This document shows, piece after piece, positions 44,537 to 53,062 of a stretch of DNA of 57,779 nucleotides (position 1 is the first letter of the stretch; every line of letters begins with the position of its first letter). The DNA comes from Streptomyces mesophilus (GTDB lineage Bacteria > Actinomycetota > Actinomycetes > Streptomycetales > Streptomycetaceae): contig NZ_JAAKZW010000018.1 in the NCBI RefSeq assembly GCF_011044995.1, positions 1-57,779 of the forward strand, written 5' to 3'. The notes under the pieces were generated by a model. The model was given only the letters and a program-made list of their open reading frames with translations, had not been told where the DNA came from and ran no database searches. Both the position numbers and the translations under genes were made by a program.

Positions 44537-45717
44537 CGTGCCTCCACCTCCGTCTGCTCGGCCCGGTCGCCTGCTGTTGGCATGGCTGCTGAGGAGTTCA
44601 TGGCCCAGTCGGCGCCCAGCTCCGAGTACAGGGCGAGCCGCTCGGCGGACTCGGCCGTGAGCGCGTCGATCCCGGGGACGACGCGACGCCCGTCGGGTGC
44701 GAACCGCCAGGCGGATCCCGGGAGTTGGCGAGGCGCGGGCGCGAGCCGGATCACTTCGAGCGCGCGCATGAACGCCCCGGCCCGCTCCGGCGGCACCAGG
44801 AGCTCGGTGCCGTCGGTGAGGTGCTCGACGAGGTTCTCCAGGAGGTCGGTCCGCCCGTAGTGGATCTCCTCGGGGCCGCAGCCCGGCCGCTGGAGCAGCA
44901 CCAGGTCCTCGCGGTAGTAGAGGGTGACCCGGCCGCGGGTGCAGTGCACCATCACGTACGGCTCCGCGGTCCGCTCGGCGCACAGCGTCGCCGCGACGGT
45001 GATCCGGCGGCCCCGCGCGGTGGTCAGGCGCAGACACGAGGTGTCGTCGGCCTCGATGCCGTACGCGTGGAAGAGCTCGGTCTCCACACCGGCCACGTCC
45101 TCGGCCAGCGTGGACCCGTCCAGGGCGAGCGCGGTGGCCAGGGCGTGGGCGAGCGGATTGGTGAGCACTCCGTCGATCACGTCGACGCCGTCCAGGCGCC
45201 GCCGCCCGGCCCAGCGCGCCCGCTGCCAGTACGCCTCGTCGCGGCACCAGTTGCCCGCCGCACCGATCCCGGTGACCTCGCCCAGCTCACCGGCGGCGAG
45301 CAGGGCCCGGATCGCGGGGACGGCGCGCGAGCCGAGCGACTGGAAGCCGATCTGGCAGGCCACACCGGCCTCCCGTACCCCGTCCTGGATCCGCCGGAAG
45401 TCGGCGAAGGACGCCGCGGGAGGCTTCTCCAGGAGCAGATGGACACCGCGCCGTGCGGCGGTGAGCGCCAGGTCGGCATGGGTGGGGATGGGAGTGCACA
45501 GGATCGCGAGCCGCGCGCCGGTGGCGTCGAGCAGGGCGGCGAGGTCGGCGTCCTGCCGTACGCCGTCGAAGCCTTCGAGCTCCGTGGAAGTCCCCGGCAC
45601 GGTGTCGCAGACGCCGACGAGTTCGACCAGGCCCCGCTCGGCGAGGCGGCGCACATTGCGCAGATGCCAGACGCCGTGACCGCGGGCCCCGGCGAGCACC
45701 ACCTTGAGCGCGCTCAT
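44533..45717 (-). CDS. Gfo/Idh/MocA-family oxidoreductase
   Basis: A 394-residue NAD(P)-dependent oxidoreductase. The Rossmann start is KVVLAGARGHGVWHL. ILCTPIPTHADLALTAARRG and LLEKPPAASFADF carry the family EKP motif, followed by a beta-sheet substrate domain with WCRDEAYWQ and GVDVIDGVLTNPLAHALATA. ATG 45717 overlaps the permease stop as ATGA, and the gene is coupled to DUF6807. It probably oxidises or epimerises a sugar hydroxyl; the sugar is unknown. Confidence 0.88.
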   Translation of the reverse strand: MSALKVVLAGARGHGVWHLRNVRRLAERGLVELVGVCDTVPGTSTELEGFDGVRQDADLAALLDATGARLAILCTPIPTHADLALTAARRGVHLLLEKPPAASFADFRRIQDGVREAGVACQIGFQSLGSRAVPAIRALLAAGELGEVTGIGAAGNWCRDEAYWQRARWAGRRRLDGVDVIDGVLTNPLAHALATALALDGSTLAEDVAGVETELFHAYGIEADDTSCLRLTTARGRRITVAATLCAERTAEPYVMVHCTRGRVTLYYREDLVLLQRPGCGPEEIHYGRTDLLENLVEHLTDGTELLVPPERAGAFMRALEVIRLAPAPRQLPGSAWRFAPDGRRVVPGIDALTAESAERLALYSELGADWAMNSSAAMPTAGDRAEQTEVEAR

Positions 45718-46613
45718 CCCTTCACCGCCCCCGAACTGAAGCCGGTGATCAGCCACTTCTGGATGAACGCGAACACGATCACCACCGGGACGGCCGCGAT
45801 GATGCCGCCGGCCGCGAGCGCGCCCATGTCCACGCTGTCCGCGCTGAGCAGGGTGTTGAGGCCGACCGGGATGGTCTGCTTCTCCTGGACGCTCAGGAAC
45901 ATCAGGGCGAACAGGAAGTGGTTCCAGGCGTGCACGAACGCGAAGGAGCCGACGGCGATCAACCCTGGCCTCAGCAGCGGAAGCACCACCGTGAGGAAGG
46001 CGCGCAGCCGGCTGCAGCCGTCGACCCAGGCGGCCTCTTCAAGGGAGTACGGGACGTTCTTGATGAAGCCGCTGATGAGGATCATCGACAGCGGCAGCTG
46101 GAACACCGTCTCCGCGATGACCACGCTGACCAGCGAGTTGATCATCTGGAGCTCGGCGAAGATCTGGAACAGCGGCACCAGGAGCAGCGCGCCCGGCACG
46201 AACTGCGAGCAGAGCAGCGCCAGCATGAAGCCCCGCTTGCCCTTGAAGTCGAAGCGGGCGAGCGCGTAGCCGCCGATCAGCGCGACCACGGTGGTCATGA
46301 TCAGGGTGGCGACACCGGTCCAGACGCTGTTCATGAAGTACGTGCCGAAGCTGCGCTCGGTCCATACCTTCGCGAAGTGCTCGCCGGTCATCGGCCAGGG
46401 CACGAGCGAGGTCGAGCCCGCCGGGCGTACGGCGAAGAGCAGGATCCAGTAGAAGGGGATCAGGGTGAAGAGGAGGTAGATGCCGAGCGGCAGATAGATC
46501 TGCCAGCGCGGCGCCTCGTCCCAGGCGCGGCGGCGCAGGCCTCTGCCGCGAGGAGTCCGCGGGGGCTCCACGATCTTCACCTTGGTGTCCGCGGGGGCGA
46601 TTTCGGTGATCAC
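45714..46613 (-). CDS. CUT1-type sugar ABC permease (MalG-like)
   Basis: A 299-residue permease with six helices. The EAA loop is LEEAAWVDGCSRLRAFLTVVLP-like and the N-terminal tail is polar. GTG 46613 overlaps the first permease stop. It forms the membrane channel with the gene upstream, taking sugars from the lipoprotein at 39432-40775. Confidence 0.9.
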   Translation of the reverse strand: MITEIAPADTKVKIVEPPRTPRGRGLRRRAWDEAPRWQIYLPLGIYLLFTLIPFYWILLFAVRPAGSTSLVPWPMTGEHFAKVWTERSFGTYFMNSVWTGVATLIMTTVVALIGGYALARFDFKGKRGFMLALLCSQFVPGALLLVPLFQIFAELQMINSLVSVVIAETVFQLPLSMILISGFIKNVPYSLEEAAWVDGCSRLRAFLTVVLPLLRPGLIAVGSFAFVHAWNHFLFALMFLSVQEKQTIPVGLNTLLSADSVDMGALAAGGIIAAVPVVIVFAFIQKWLITGFSSGAVKG

Positions 46614-47551
46614 TTCTGGTCACCTCCGAACTTGCTGAGGCGCAGATAGAGGAACGAGAAGAAGAGCAGGATCACGAAGGCCACCGTGGTCAGGGCCGAG
46701 GCGTAGCCGAAGTTGTGGGCGTCCACGCTGGTGTTGGCGACGTAGAGCGGCAGCGTGGTGGTCTCGCCGGCCGGGCCGCCGCCGGTGAGGGTGTAGAGGA
46801 GGTCGACGTTGTTGAACTCCCACACGGCGCGAAGCAGCGTGGACAGGACGATGGCGTCCTTGAGGTGCGGCAGCGTGATGTGGAAGAACTGCCGGATGCG
46901 GCTGGCTCCGTCGACCTCGGCGGCCTCGTACAGATCCTTCGAGACGGACTGCAGGTCGGCGAGGATGAGGATCGCGAAGAACGGCACCCCTCGCCACAGG
47001 TCGGCGACGATCGCCGCGGGGAAGACGGTGGCGGTGTCCGACAGCCATGAGGTGCCGTACGAGCCGATCCCCCAGTCCGCGAGGTAACGGGTGATACCGG
47101 TCTGGGAGTTGTAGAGCAGCACCCAGATCACCGAGGTCAGCACGCCGGACACGGCCCACGGCGAGAAGACCAGGGCGCGGCCGAGTCCGCGGCCCACGAA
47201 GGTCTGGTTGACGATCAGCGCGAGCGCGAGCCCGAAGAGCAGCTGCAGTCCGACCTCGACCACGACCCACTTGGCGCTGAACAGCAGCGTGTCCCAGAAC
47301 AGCGGGTCGTCTGTGAAGATCTTCGTGAAGTTCTCGAACCCCGCGAACCCGTTGCGCCAGGGCTTGGTGGGGTTGAAGTGCTGGAGGCTGTAGTAGAAGA
47401 CGCTGATCACCGGGTAGGCGATGAAGCCCAGCATCAGCAGGGCCGCGGGCGCGATCAGCAGGTACGGGAGCTTGCGCGGCGTCACCGACTTGCGGCGCTT
47501 CGGCGGCTGTTGCTTCGGGGGCGGCTTCGCCACGGCTGCGGCTTGGGCCAT
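46610..47551 (-). CDS. CUT1-type sugar ABC permease (MalF/UgpA-like)
   Basis: A 313-residue permease with six helices and the EAA loop LYEAAEVDGASRIRQFFHITLP. The N-terminus is a polar Lys/Pro tract before the first helix (LPYLLIAPAALLMLGFIAYP). It is the first gene of the minus-strand transport and pectin-processing run. A perfect LacI-type palindrome lies 51 bases upstream. Confidence 0.9.
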   Translation of the reverse strand: MAQAAAVAKPPPKQQPPKRRKSVTPRKLPYLLIAPAALLMLGFIAYPVISVFYYSLQHFNPTKPWRNGFAGFENFTKIFTDDPLFWDTLLFSAKWVVVEVGLQLLFGLALALIVNQTFVGRGLGRALVFSPWAVSGVLTSVIWVLLYNSQTGITRYLADWGIGSYGTSWLSDTATVFPAAIVADLWRGVPFFAILILADLQSVSKDLYEAAEVDGASRIRQFFHITLPHLKDAIVLSTLLRAVWEFNNVDLLYTLTGGGPAGETTTLPLYVANTSVDAHNFGYASALTTVAFVILLFFSFLYLRLSKFGGDQK

Positions 47552-47601
47552 GACCGGGTCTCCGTTCTGGGGCGGTTCTCGGTTCTCGGTTCGCGGTGCT
47601 T

Positions 47602-47613
47602 CGAAGCGCTTCG
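47602..47613 (-). promoter_or_regulatory. LacI-type operator upstream of the sugar ABC operon
   Basis: The perfect palindrome CGAAGCGCTTCG lies 51 bases before the first permease gene. The same core occurs at the linked LacI gene (55059-55074). Confidence 0.6.
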
Positions 47614-47658
47614 CGGACGTCGTCCGACATCTCGGGCAGGTGGTGCGGGTGGTGCGGC

Positions 47659-49380
47659 TCAGCCGGCGTAGGGCTCGGGGTTGTGGCCCCGCCGGGCGAG
47701 GAAGCCGAAGTCGCAGCCGGTGTCGGCCTGCGTGATGTGCTCGGCGTACAGGGCTCCGTAGCCGCGCTCGTAGCGCTCGGGCGGCGGGCTCCACTCGGCG
47801 CGGCGGCGCTCGAGCTCGGCGTCGTCCACGTCGAGGGAGAGCGAACGGGCCGCCACATCAAGGGTGATGAGGTCTCCCGAACGCACCAGGGCGAGCGGTC
47901 CGCCCACGTGCGACTCGGGCGCGACATGCAGCACGCACATGCCGTACGAGGTGCCGCTCATCCGCGCGTCGGAGATCCGCACCATGTCCCGTACGCCTTG
48001 TTCGAGCAGGTACTTGGGGATCGGCAGCATCCCGTACTCGGGCATCCCGGGGCCGCCCTTGGGACCCGCGCCGCGCAGCACGAGCACGTGGTCGGCGGTG
48101 ATGCCGAGCGCCGGGTCGTCGATGGTGCGCTGAAGGGAGCGGTAGTCGTCGAAGACGACCGCGGGCCCGGTGTGCTTGAGCAGGTGCTGCTCGGCGGCGA
48201 TGTGCTTGATGACGGCGCCGTCGGGGCACAGGTTGCCGCGCAGCACGGCCACTCCGCCCTCGTCCGCGACGGGGTTGGTGCGCGGCCTGATCACCGCCTC
48301 GTTGTGCACGAGGGCGCCCTCCAGCTGCTCGCGCAGGCTGGCGTGGGCGACGGTGGGGCGGTCGAGGTGGAGCAGGTCGGTGATCCGGGAGAGGAAGCCG
48401 GGCAGACCGCCCGCGAAGTGGAAGTCCTCCATCAGATACGGGCCGCCGGCGGGCCGGACATTGGCGAGGACCGGGACCGTGGGGGCGATGCGGTCGAAGT
48501 CGTCGAGGGTCAGGGTGACCCCGGCGCGGCCGGCCATCGCGATCAGGTGGATCACGGCGTTGGTGGAGCCGCCGAGGCCGAGCACGGTGGTGACCGCGTC
48601 CTCGAAGGCCTCGCGGGTGAGGATGTCGCTGGGCTTGATGCCCTCCCGTATGAGCGGGACGATCCGCAGTCCGGCCGCCGCGGCCATCCGCTCATGCCCC
48701 GAGTCGACCGCGGGAATGGACGACGCACCCGGCATCGTCATCCCGAGCACCTCGGCGGCTGCGGTGAGCGTGGAGGCCGTGCCCATCGTCATGCAGTGGC
48801 CGGCCGAACGGGCCAAACCGCTCTCCAGTTCGGTCAGTTCACAGTCCCCGAGCCGGCCCGCGCGGTGCTCGTCCCAGTACTTCCACATGTCCGTGCCCGA
48901 GCCGAGCGTCTCCCCGCGCCAGTGGCCCGGCAGCATCGGACCCGCGGGAACGAAGATCGCCGGCAGATCCGCCGACGCGGCGCCCATGAGCAGCGCCGGG
49001 GTGCTCTTGTCGCAGCCGCCGAGCAGCACCGCACCGTCCACCGGGTACGAGCGGAGGAGCTCCTCCGTCTCCAGGGACAGGAGGTTGCGGTAGAGCATCG
49101 GGGTCGGCTTCTGGAAGGTCTCCGAGAGCGTGGAGACCGGGAACTCCAGCGGGAAACCGCCCGCCTGCCACACCCCGCGCTTGACGGCCTGGGCGCGTTC
49201 ACGCAGATGCTGGTGGCAGGGGTTGATGTCCGACCAGGTGTTGAGGATCGCGACGACCGGCTTGCCCAGGTGCTCCTCGGGCAGATAGCCCAGCTGACGC
49301 GTGCGGGCGCGGTGGCTGAACGAACGCAGCCCGCCGGCCTCGTACCACTGACTGCTCCTGAGCTGTGTCGGCTCGCTCAC
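47659..49380 (-). CDS. IlvD/Edd-family sugar-acid dehydratase (L-arabinonate dehydratase-like)
   Basis: A 573-residue iron-sulfur dehydratase. Cluster cysteines lie in DINPCHQHL, LGGCDKSTPA and GHCMTMGTAST. DARMSGTSYGMCVLHVAPES near the C-terminus is typical of the L-arabinonate/xylonate branch rather than branched-chain IlvD. It would turn a pentonic or hexonic acid into a 2-keto-3-deoxy acid, used by the DHDPS-family enzyme encoded upstream. GTG 49380 overlaps that gene's stop as GTGA; longer starts read into non-coding sequence. Confidence 0.88.
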   Translation of the reverse strand: MSEPTQLRSSQWYEAGGLRSFSHRARTRQLGYLPEEHLGKPVVAILNTWSDINPCHQHLRERAQAVKRGVWQAGGFPLEFPVSTLSETFQKPTPMLYRNLLSLETEELLRSYPVDGAVLLGGCDKSTPALLMGAASADLPAIFVPAGPMLPGHWRGETLGSGTDMWKYWDEHRAGRLGDCELTELESGLARSAGHCMTMGTASTLTAAAEVLGMTMPGASSIPAVDSGHERMAAAAGLRIVPLIREGIKPSDILTREAFEDAVTTVLGLGGSTNAVIHLIAMAGRAGVTLTLDDFDRIAPTVPVLANVRPAGGPYLMEDFHFAGGLPGFLSRITDLLHLDRPTVAHASLREQLEGALVHNEAVIRPRTNPVADEGGVAVLRGNLCPDGAVIKHIAAEQHLLKHTGPAVVFDDYRSLQRTIDDPALGITADHVLVLRGAGPKGGPGMPEYGMLPIPKYLLEQGVRDMVRISDARMSGTSYGMCVLHVAPESHVGGPLALVRSGDLITLDVAARSLSLDVDDAELERRRAEWSPPPERYERGYGALYAEHITQADTGCDFGFLARRGHNPEPYAG

Positions 49381-50288
49381 AGCGACCACTCCCCGGCTAT
49401 CGCCGCGACCTCCGCACGGACGGCGGACGGCAGCGGGCTGCTCGGCGGGCGGACGTCGCGGCGGCACAGGCCGAGCGAGGCGAGGGCCTCCTTGACCACG
49501 GTCACGTTGTACGCGGAGCCGTCCTCGGCCCGCAGTTCCTCGAAGCGGCGGATCTGCTCCCAGACCTTCATCGCGGCCGGGTGATCGCCGGCTCGAAGCG
49601 CTTCGATCATGGACAGCGACAGCGCCGGCGCGACGTTCACGAGCCCCGAGGTGAAGCCGCTCGCGCCCGCCGAGAAGTACGAGGGGGCATACGACTCCGC
49701 GAGACCCGCGACCCAGACGAAACGGTCGAGGCCCGCGTCGCGGGCGAACGCCGCGAAGGTCACCGGGTCGGGCACGGCGTACTTCACACCGATCACGTTC
49801 GGGCAGGCCGCGCCCAGCTCCGCGAGGCGCCCACCGGGCAGCCGCGCCGCGCGGATGTACGGGACGACGCCGAGCTCGGGGACGGCCTCGGCGATCGCGT
49901 GGTGGTAGTCGACCCAGCCGTCGGCGGACACATAGGGATGCACCGGCTGGTGGATCATCACCATTCGCGCGCCGGAGTCCTGGGCGTGCCGGGCGGCGTC
50001 GATGGCCGTGGGCACCTCGTGGCCGACGCCGACGATGAGGACCGCCTCCCCCTCGGTCGCCTCGGCCGTCAACTCGACGACGGCGCGGCGCTCTTGGGGA
50101 TCGAGGGCGTAGAACTCACCGGTGTTGCCGTTCGGCGTGAGCGTACGGACTCCCGCGTCGAGCAGGCGCCGCAGCAGGACGCGGTGCGCCGGGGCGTCGA
50201 TCCGGCCGTCCTCGCCGAACGGCGTGACGGGGATCGCGACCACATCGGCGAGCGCGGTCCGCTGGGCGGTGAAGTCGGGGGTGCTCAT
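49377..50288 (-). CDS. DHDPS-family 2-keto-3-deoxy-sugar-acid aldolase/dehydratase
   Basis: 303 residues, DapA-like TIM barrel. The GNTGEF loop is at 54-59, with Tyr144 (VVPYIRA) and the Schiff-base Lys169 (VIGVKY). Family members include KDG aldolase, 2-keto-3-deoxy-L-arabinonate dehydratase and 5-keto-4-deoxyglucarate dehydratase. Coupling by 4-base overlaps to the GntR gene before it and the IlvD/Edd dehydratase after it points to a sugar-acid pathway rather than lysine synthesis. The gene contains a perfect LacI-type palindrome (49593-49606). Confidence 0.88.
   Translation of the reverse strand: MSTPDFTAQRTALADVVAIPVTPFGEDGRIDAPAHRVLLRRLLDAGVRTLTPNGNTGEFYALDPQERRAVVELTAEATEGEAVLIVGVGHEVPTAIDAARHAQDSGARMVMIHQPVHPYVSADGWVDYHHAIAEAVPELGVVPYIRAARLPGGRLAELGAACPNVIGVKYAVPDPVTFAAFARDAGLDRFVWVAGLAESYAPSYFSAGASGFTSGLVNVAPALSLSMIEALRAGDHPAAMKVWEQIRRFEELRAEDGSAYNVTVVKEALASLGLCRRDVRPPSSPLPSAVRAEVAAIAGEWSL
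49593..49606 (-). promoter_or_regulatory. intragenic LacI-type palindrome
   Basis: TCGAAGCGCTTCGA lies inside the DHDPS-family gene and matches the core of the operator at the LacI gene. It also encodes IEALR in frame, so it may be coincidental. Confidence 0.3.
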
Positions 50289-50986
50289 GCGCGAGAGTCC
50301 TCTCCGGCCTTACCCGCCGCGGCGGGCCCGTCCGTGCTGTCGGGGCCGTCCTGCCCGGGGAAGGCGTGCCGTACGAAGTCCGCGATGTGCGCGTGCAGCG
50401 CGGCGGCGGCCGCATCGGCGTCTCCGGCGCGGGCCAGGCGCAGGATCTCCACGTGCTCGGCCGCCTCCTTCTCCCAGGAGGGCCGCGCCGCCCAGGCCAC
50501 CGCGGAGACCAGGGCTGCCTGGTCGCGGACCTCGTCCAGCATCTTGCCGAGCAGCGGATTGCCGCAGGGCAGGTAGAGGGCGCGGTGGAAGTCCCGGTTG
50601 GCGAGGCTCCGTTCGGCCGCGTCCGCCGCGGACTCGGAGCGCCCGAGCGCCTCGGCGGCCTCCTCGAAACCGGCCCTGCGGGTGATGGCCCGGCGCAGCG
50701 CCTCGGGTTCGAGCAGCAGCCGCACGTCGTAGATCTCGTGCGCCATCTCCGCGTCGACCATGCGCACCGTGGCGCCCTTGTACTGGCTCATGAGGACCAG
50801 GCCCGTGCCGGCCAGGGTCTTCAGCGCCTCGCGTACCGGCGTCTTGGACACACCGAAGCGGGCGGCCAGTTCGGTCTCCACCAGGGCTTGGCCGGGGACC
50901 AGCTGTCCGGTGAGGATGCCGTGTTTGATCGCCTCCAGGACATACTCGGTCCTGGACGGGATCGGGCTGGGAGCTGCGAAGGTCAT
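50285..50986 (-). CDS. GntR-family (FCD/FadR-type) transcriptional regulator
   Basis: 233 residues. The N-terminal winged helix (about 10-75) includes VETELAARFGVSKTPVREALKTL, split as recognition helix SKTPVREAL. The helical FCD effector domain follows (EIYDVRLLLEPEALRRA, NRDFHRALYL, HVEILRLARAGD with metal-binding His). It heads a three-gene operon with sugar-acid enzymes and likely represses it until a sugar acid binds. A promoter and inverted repeat lie directly upstream (51057-51116). Confidence 0.92.
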   Translation of the reverse strand: MTFAAPSPIPSRTEYVLEAIKHGILTGQLVPGQALVETELAARFGVSKTPVREALKTLAGTGLVLMSQYKGATVRMVDAEMAHEIYDVRLLLEPEALRRAITRRAGFEEAAEALGRSESAADAAERSLANRDFHRALYLPCGNPLLGKMLDEVRDQAALVSAVAWAARPSWEKEAAEHVEILRLARAGDADAAAAALHAHIADFVRHAFPGQDGPDSTDGPAAAGKAGEDSRA

Positions 50987-51056
50987 GAAGTCTCGGCTCT
51001 CGCTGTCTGAGATGGGGTGCCGTCACCGTCGTACATCGCGTATGGCGTATGGCGTC

Positions 51057-51082
51057 TCGTATATGACGTACGAAATATGACG
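51057..51082 (-). promoter_or_regulatory. predicted GntR operator region
   Basis: The inverted repeat TCGTA-N7-TACGA (51057-51073) overlaps a 14-base-period direct repeat of ATATGACG (51061-51068 and 51075-51082). It lies immediately downstream of the -10 box, as expected for autorepression. Confidence 0.5.
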
Positions 51083-51087
51083 AGCTG

Positions 51088-51116
51088 AAGCTAGAGCGGA
51101 GCCGGGGCGTCGTCAA
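51088..51116 (-). promoter_or_regulatory. promoter of the GntR/sugar-acid operon
   Basis: Minus-strand -35 TTGACG (51111-51116) and -10 TAGCTT (51088-51093) are 17 bases apart, giving a start near 51081 and a 5' leader of about 95 bases. Confidence 0.65.
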
Positions 51117-51195
51117 CGCTTCGGACAGAACTTCTTTACGAGTACGCGGACTTGTGACCCAGAGCCGTCCGAGCACCCGACGCTCAACGCGCCCA

Positions 51196-51229
51196 GGCCC
51201 CCGGCGCACACGAAGGCGCACCGGGGGCC
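51196..51229 (-). terminator. hairpin after the PL3 pectate lyase
   Basis: GGCCCCCGG (51196-51204) pairs with CCGGGGGCC (51221-51229), and inner bases pair further. It lies 39 bases past the PL3 stop. Confidence 0.65.
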
Positions 51230-51267
51230 GAGCTGGGTGGCTGCGGTCAACCGGCCTTCGCGGAGAC

Positions 51268-52098
51268 CTACTTGTAGATCAGGTCCGCGGCGGTGTAGCG
51301 GCAGTACGTGCCGTCCGGTCCCGAGCCGATCTTCTTGGGCTCGGCGCCCGTGTTGTTGCCCTGGAAGCGGTCGCACGGGGAGATCTTCTTGCCGCTGTCA
51401 CCGTGGATACGGACGTTGCGCAGGGCCGCGGTGTCGCCGTAGTTCTGGTTGATGCCGACGATCGAGGTGCCAGGCGCGGAGATGTCGACGTCGTTGATGA
51501 TGATGGTGCGCTTGTACTGGGTCGAGCAGTTGCCGCAGGAGCGGACCAGCTTGCCGAAGTCGTTGACCTGGAACTTGGAGACGACCAGCTTGCCGGCGCC
51601 GTTGAACTGCAGCACCTTGTCGCTCGCCTTGCGGGCGCCGCCGCCGTAGACCGTGTACACGGACGAGGCGGACTTGCCCTTGAAGGTCGCGGCGTCCTCG
51701 CCGACGTCCTCCCACCAGACGTTCTGCAGGGTGCAACTGCCCATGCAGTGCACGCCGTCGGCGGCCGGCGAGCCGATGATGACGTTCTTGAGCACGGCGC
51801 CGTCGGCGAGCTTGAAGATCGGGTCCTGGCCCTCGCCCTGGTCACCGCCGCCGAGTGCGCCGCTGCCGTAGTAGCGCTTGTAGCCGCCGTCCAGCGTGCC
51901 GGAGACCTCGACCGACTTGCTGACCGCCTGGCTGCCCTTGGCCGTCGGCCAGGCGGAGGCGGCGCCCGCCGTGGACAGCATCGAGGTGGCGCCGAGCGCC
52001 CCGCCGGTCAGCAGAACCGCCCCGGCCCCGGCGAACAGCGCCCGCCGCCGGGTGATCCGCCGACGGTGCCGCGGACGCGTCTCGTTCTTTGCTCTCAT
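51268..52098 (-). CDS. pectate lyase, PL3 family, secreted
   Basis: 276 residues. ATG 52098 follows AAGGAAAC and opens an Arg-rich, possibly Tat signal (RRRITRRRALFAGAGAVLL) ending near residue 50. The mature parallel beta-helix has PL3 features: DPIFKLADGAVLKNVIIG, ADGVHCMGSCTLQNVWWEDVGEDAATFKG (split here as VWWEDVGEDA with acidic calcium ligands) and QFNGAGKLVVSKFQVNDFGKL. Paired cysteines (CMGSC, CGNC) suggest disulfides. It cleaves polygalacturonate by beta-elimination. It lies upstream of the GntR operon but has its own terminator. Confidence 0.9.
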   Translation of the reverse strand: MRAKNETRPRHRRRITRRRALFAGAGAVLLTGGALGATSMLSTAGAASAWPTAKGSQAVSKSVEVSGTLDGGYKRYYGSGALGGGDQGEGQDPIFKLADGAVLKNVIIGSPAADGVHCMGSCTLQNVWWEDVGEDAATFKGKSASSVYTVYGGGARKASDKVLQFNGAGKLVVSKFQVNDFGKLVRSCGNCSTQYKRTIIINDVDISAPGTSIVGINQNYGDTAALRNVRIHGDSGKKISPCDRFQGNNTGAEPKKIGSGPDGTYCRYTAADLIYK

Positions 52099-52240
52099 GC
52101 CACGTTTCCTTGCGTGGGTGTGGGTTGACGCAAGGGAGTGGTCACGGGGGCGGGAAAGGTTGCCGGGGGCGGCGTTGTCAGTGGGCGCCGATAGCCTTGG
52201 AAGGGCTTGACCCCCGGGCGGGAGGGGACTGTCCGGGTGA

Positions 52241-53062
52241 CTAGGACGTGCGGGCGAAGTCGCCCCGCACGCGCGCCCGTTCGCCCTCCGCGGTCGCCTC
52301 CGCCGTGTACGAGTCGCCCTTCGCGTCGCGGCCGCCCTGCTTGTGGTCGTACTGTCCCGCGAACACATGGCGTCCCGCCGGGACCGTCTTCCCGGCCTGG
52401 AGCGTCCACCGGTAGATCAGGAAGTCCTCGGTCTCCTCGACATCGGAGACGAAGTCCTCCGCCGGCAACGTCCGCCATTCGCCCGTGGACTTGACGCCTT
52501 CCGTACGCGCGATCCGCAGCTCGACCACCAGGGACGTGAGCGGCTTCGAGGTGTCCACCGTGACATCGCTCTGCGCCCAGAAGTCGTTGCTGTGCGGGTT
52601 GACCGAACCGTCCGACCACAGCGGCCCGTCCGTCGTCCCGGGCGACCCGGTCGCCGGCGGCGGTTGAGGAGACTTGGACTTGTCGGGAGTGCTCGCCGGT
52701 CCGGACTCCTTGTCCGAGGGCGCGTCGGGCGTACGGGACGGATCCGGGGACGCCGAACCCTGCACCGTCGCCGTCGGGTCCGCCGTCGGTGTGCCCGGCT
52801 GCGGCGCCGAGGTCACAGCGGACGGCCCCGGCTTGTCGTCCCGCATCGCCGCCGTCGCCGAGATACCCGCGACCGCGAGCACCCCCGCGACCCCCGCCGC
52901 CGCACCCGCGACCCGCAACCAACCGCGCGTGGGCGGGCGTTGGGCGCGGCCGGTGACGACGGTGTCCTCGGCCATGCCCCGTTCGATACGGGCCCACATA
53001 CGGGCCTTGTCCGGTTCGTGCCGCTCGGCGGCGGCCCGCAGTTCGCGGCGCAACTCGTCCAT
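52241..53062 (-). CDS. single-pass membrane protein paired with SigE-type sigma factor (possible anti-sigma-like)
   Basis: 273 residues. A short charged cytoplasmic N-terminus (MDELRRELRAAAERHEPDKARMW) precedes one membrane helix (about 48-70). A Pro/Thr/Ser-rich stalk of roughly 75 residues and a C-terminal extracellular domain of about 120 residues follow. The start overlaps the sigma-factor stop by one base (TGATG). The topology and coupling fit a sigma-factor partner, but no zinc anti-sigma motif (HxxxCxxC) is present, so the anti-sigma role is uncertain. Confidence 0.75.
   Translation of the reverse strand: MDELRRELRAAAERHEPDKARMWARIERGMAEDTVVTGRAQRPPTRGWLRVAGAAAGVAGVLAVAGISATAAMRDDKPGPSAVTSAPQPGTPTADPTATVQGSASPDPSRTPDAPSDKESGPASTPDKSKSPQPPPATGSPGTTDGPLWSDGSVNPHSNDFWAQSDVTVDTSKPLTSLVVELRIARTEGVKSTGEWRTLPAEDFVSDVEETEDFLIYRWTLQAGKTVPAGRHVFAGQYDHKQGGRDAKGDSYTAEATAEGERARVRGDFARTS

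Noticed and set aside
52241..53062. Classical zinc anti-sigma factor
   Set aside because: Topology and gene coupling fit, but the HxxxCxxC motif is absent, so only a possible anti-sigma-like role is stated.
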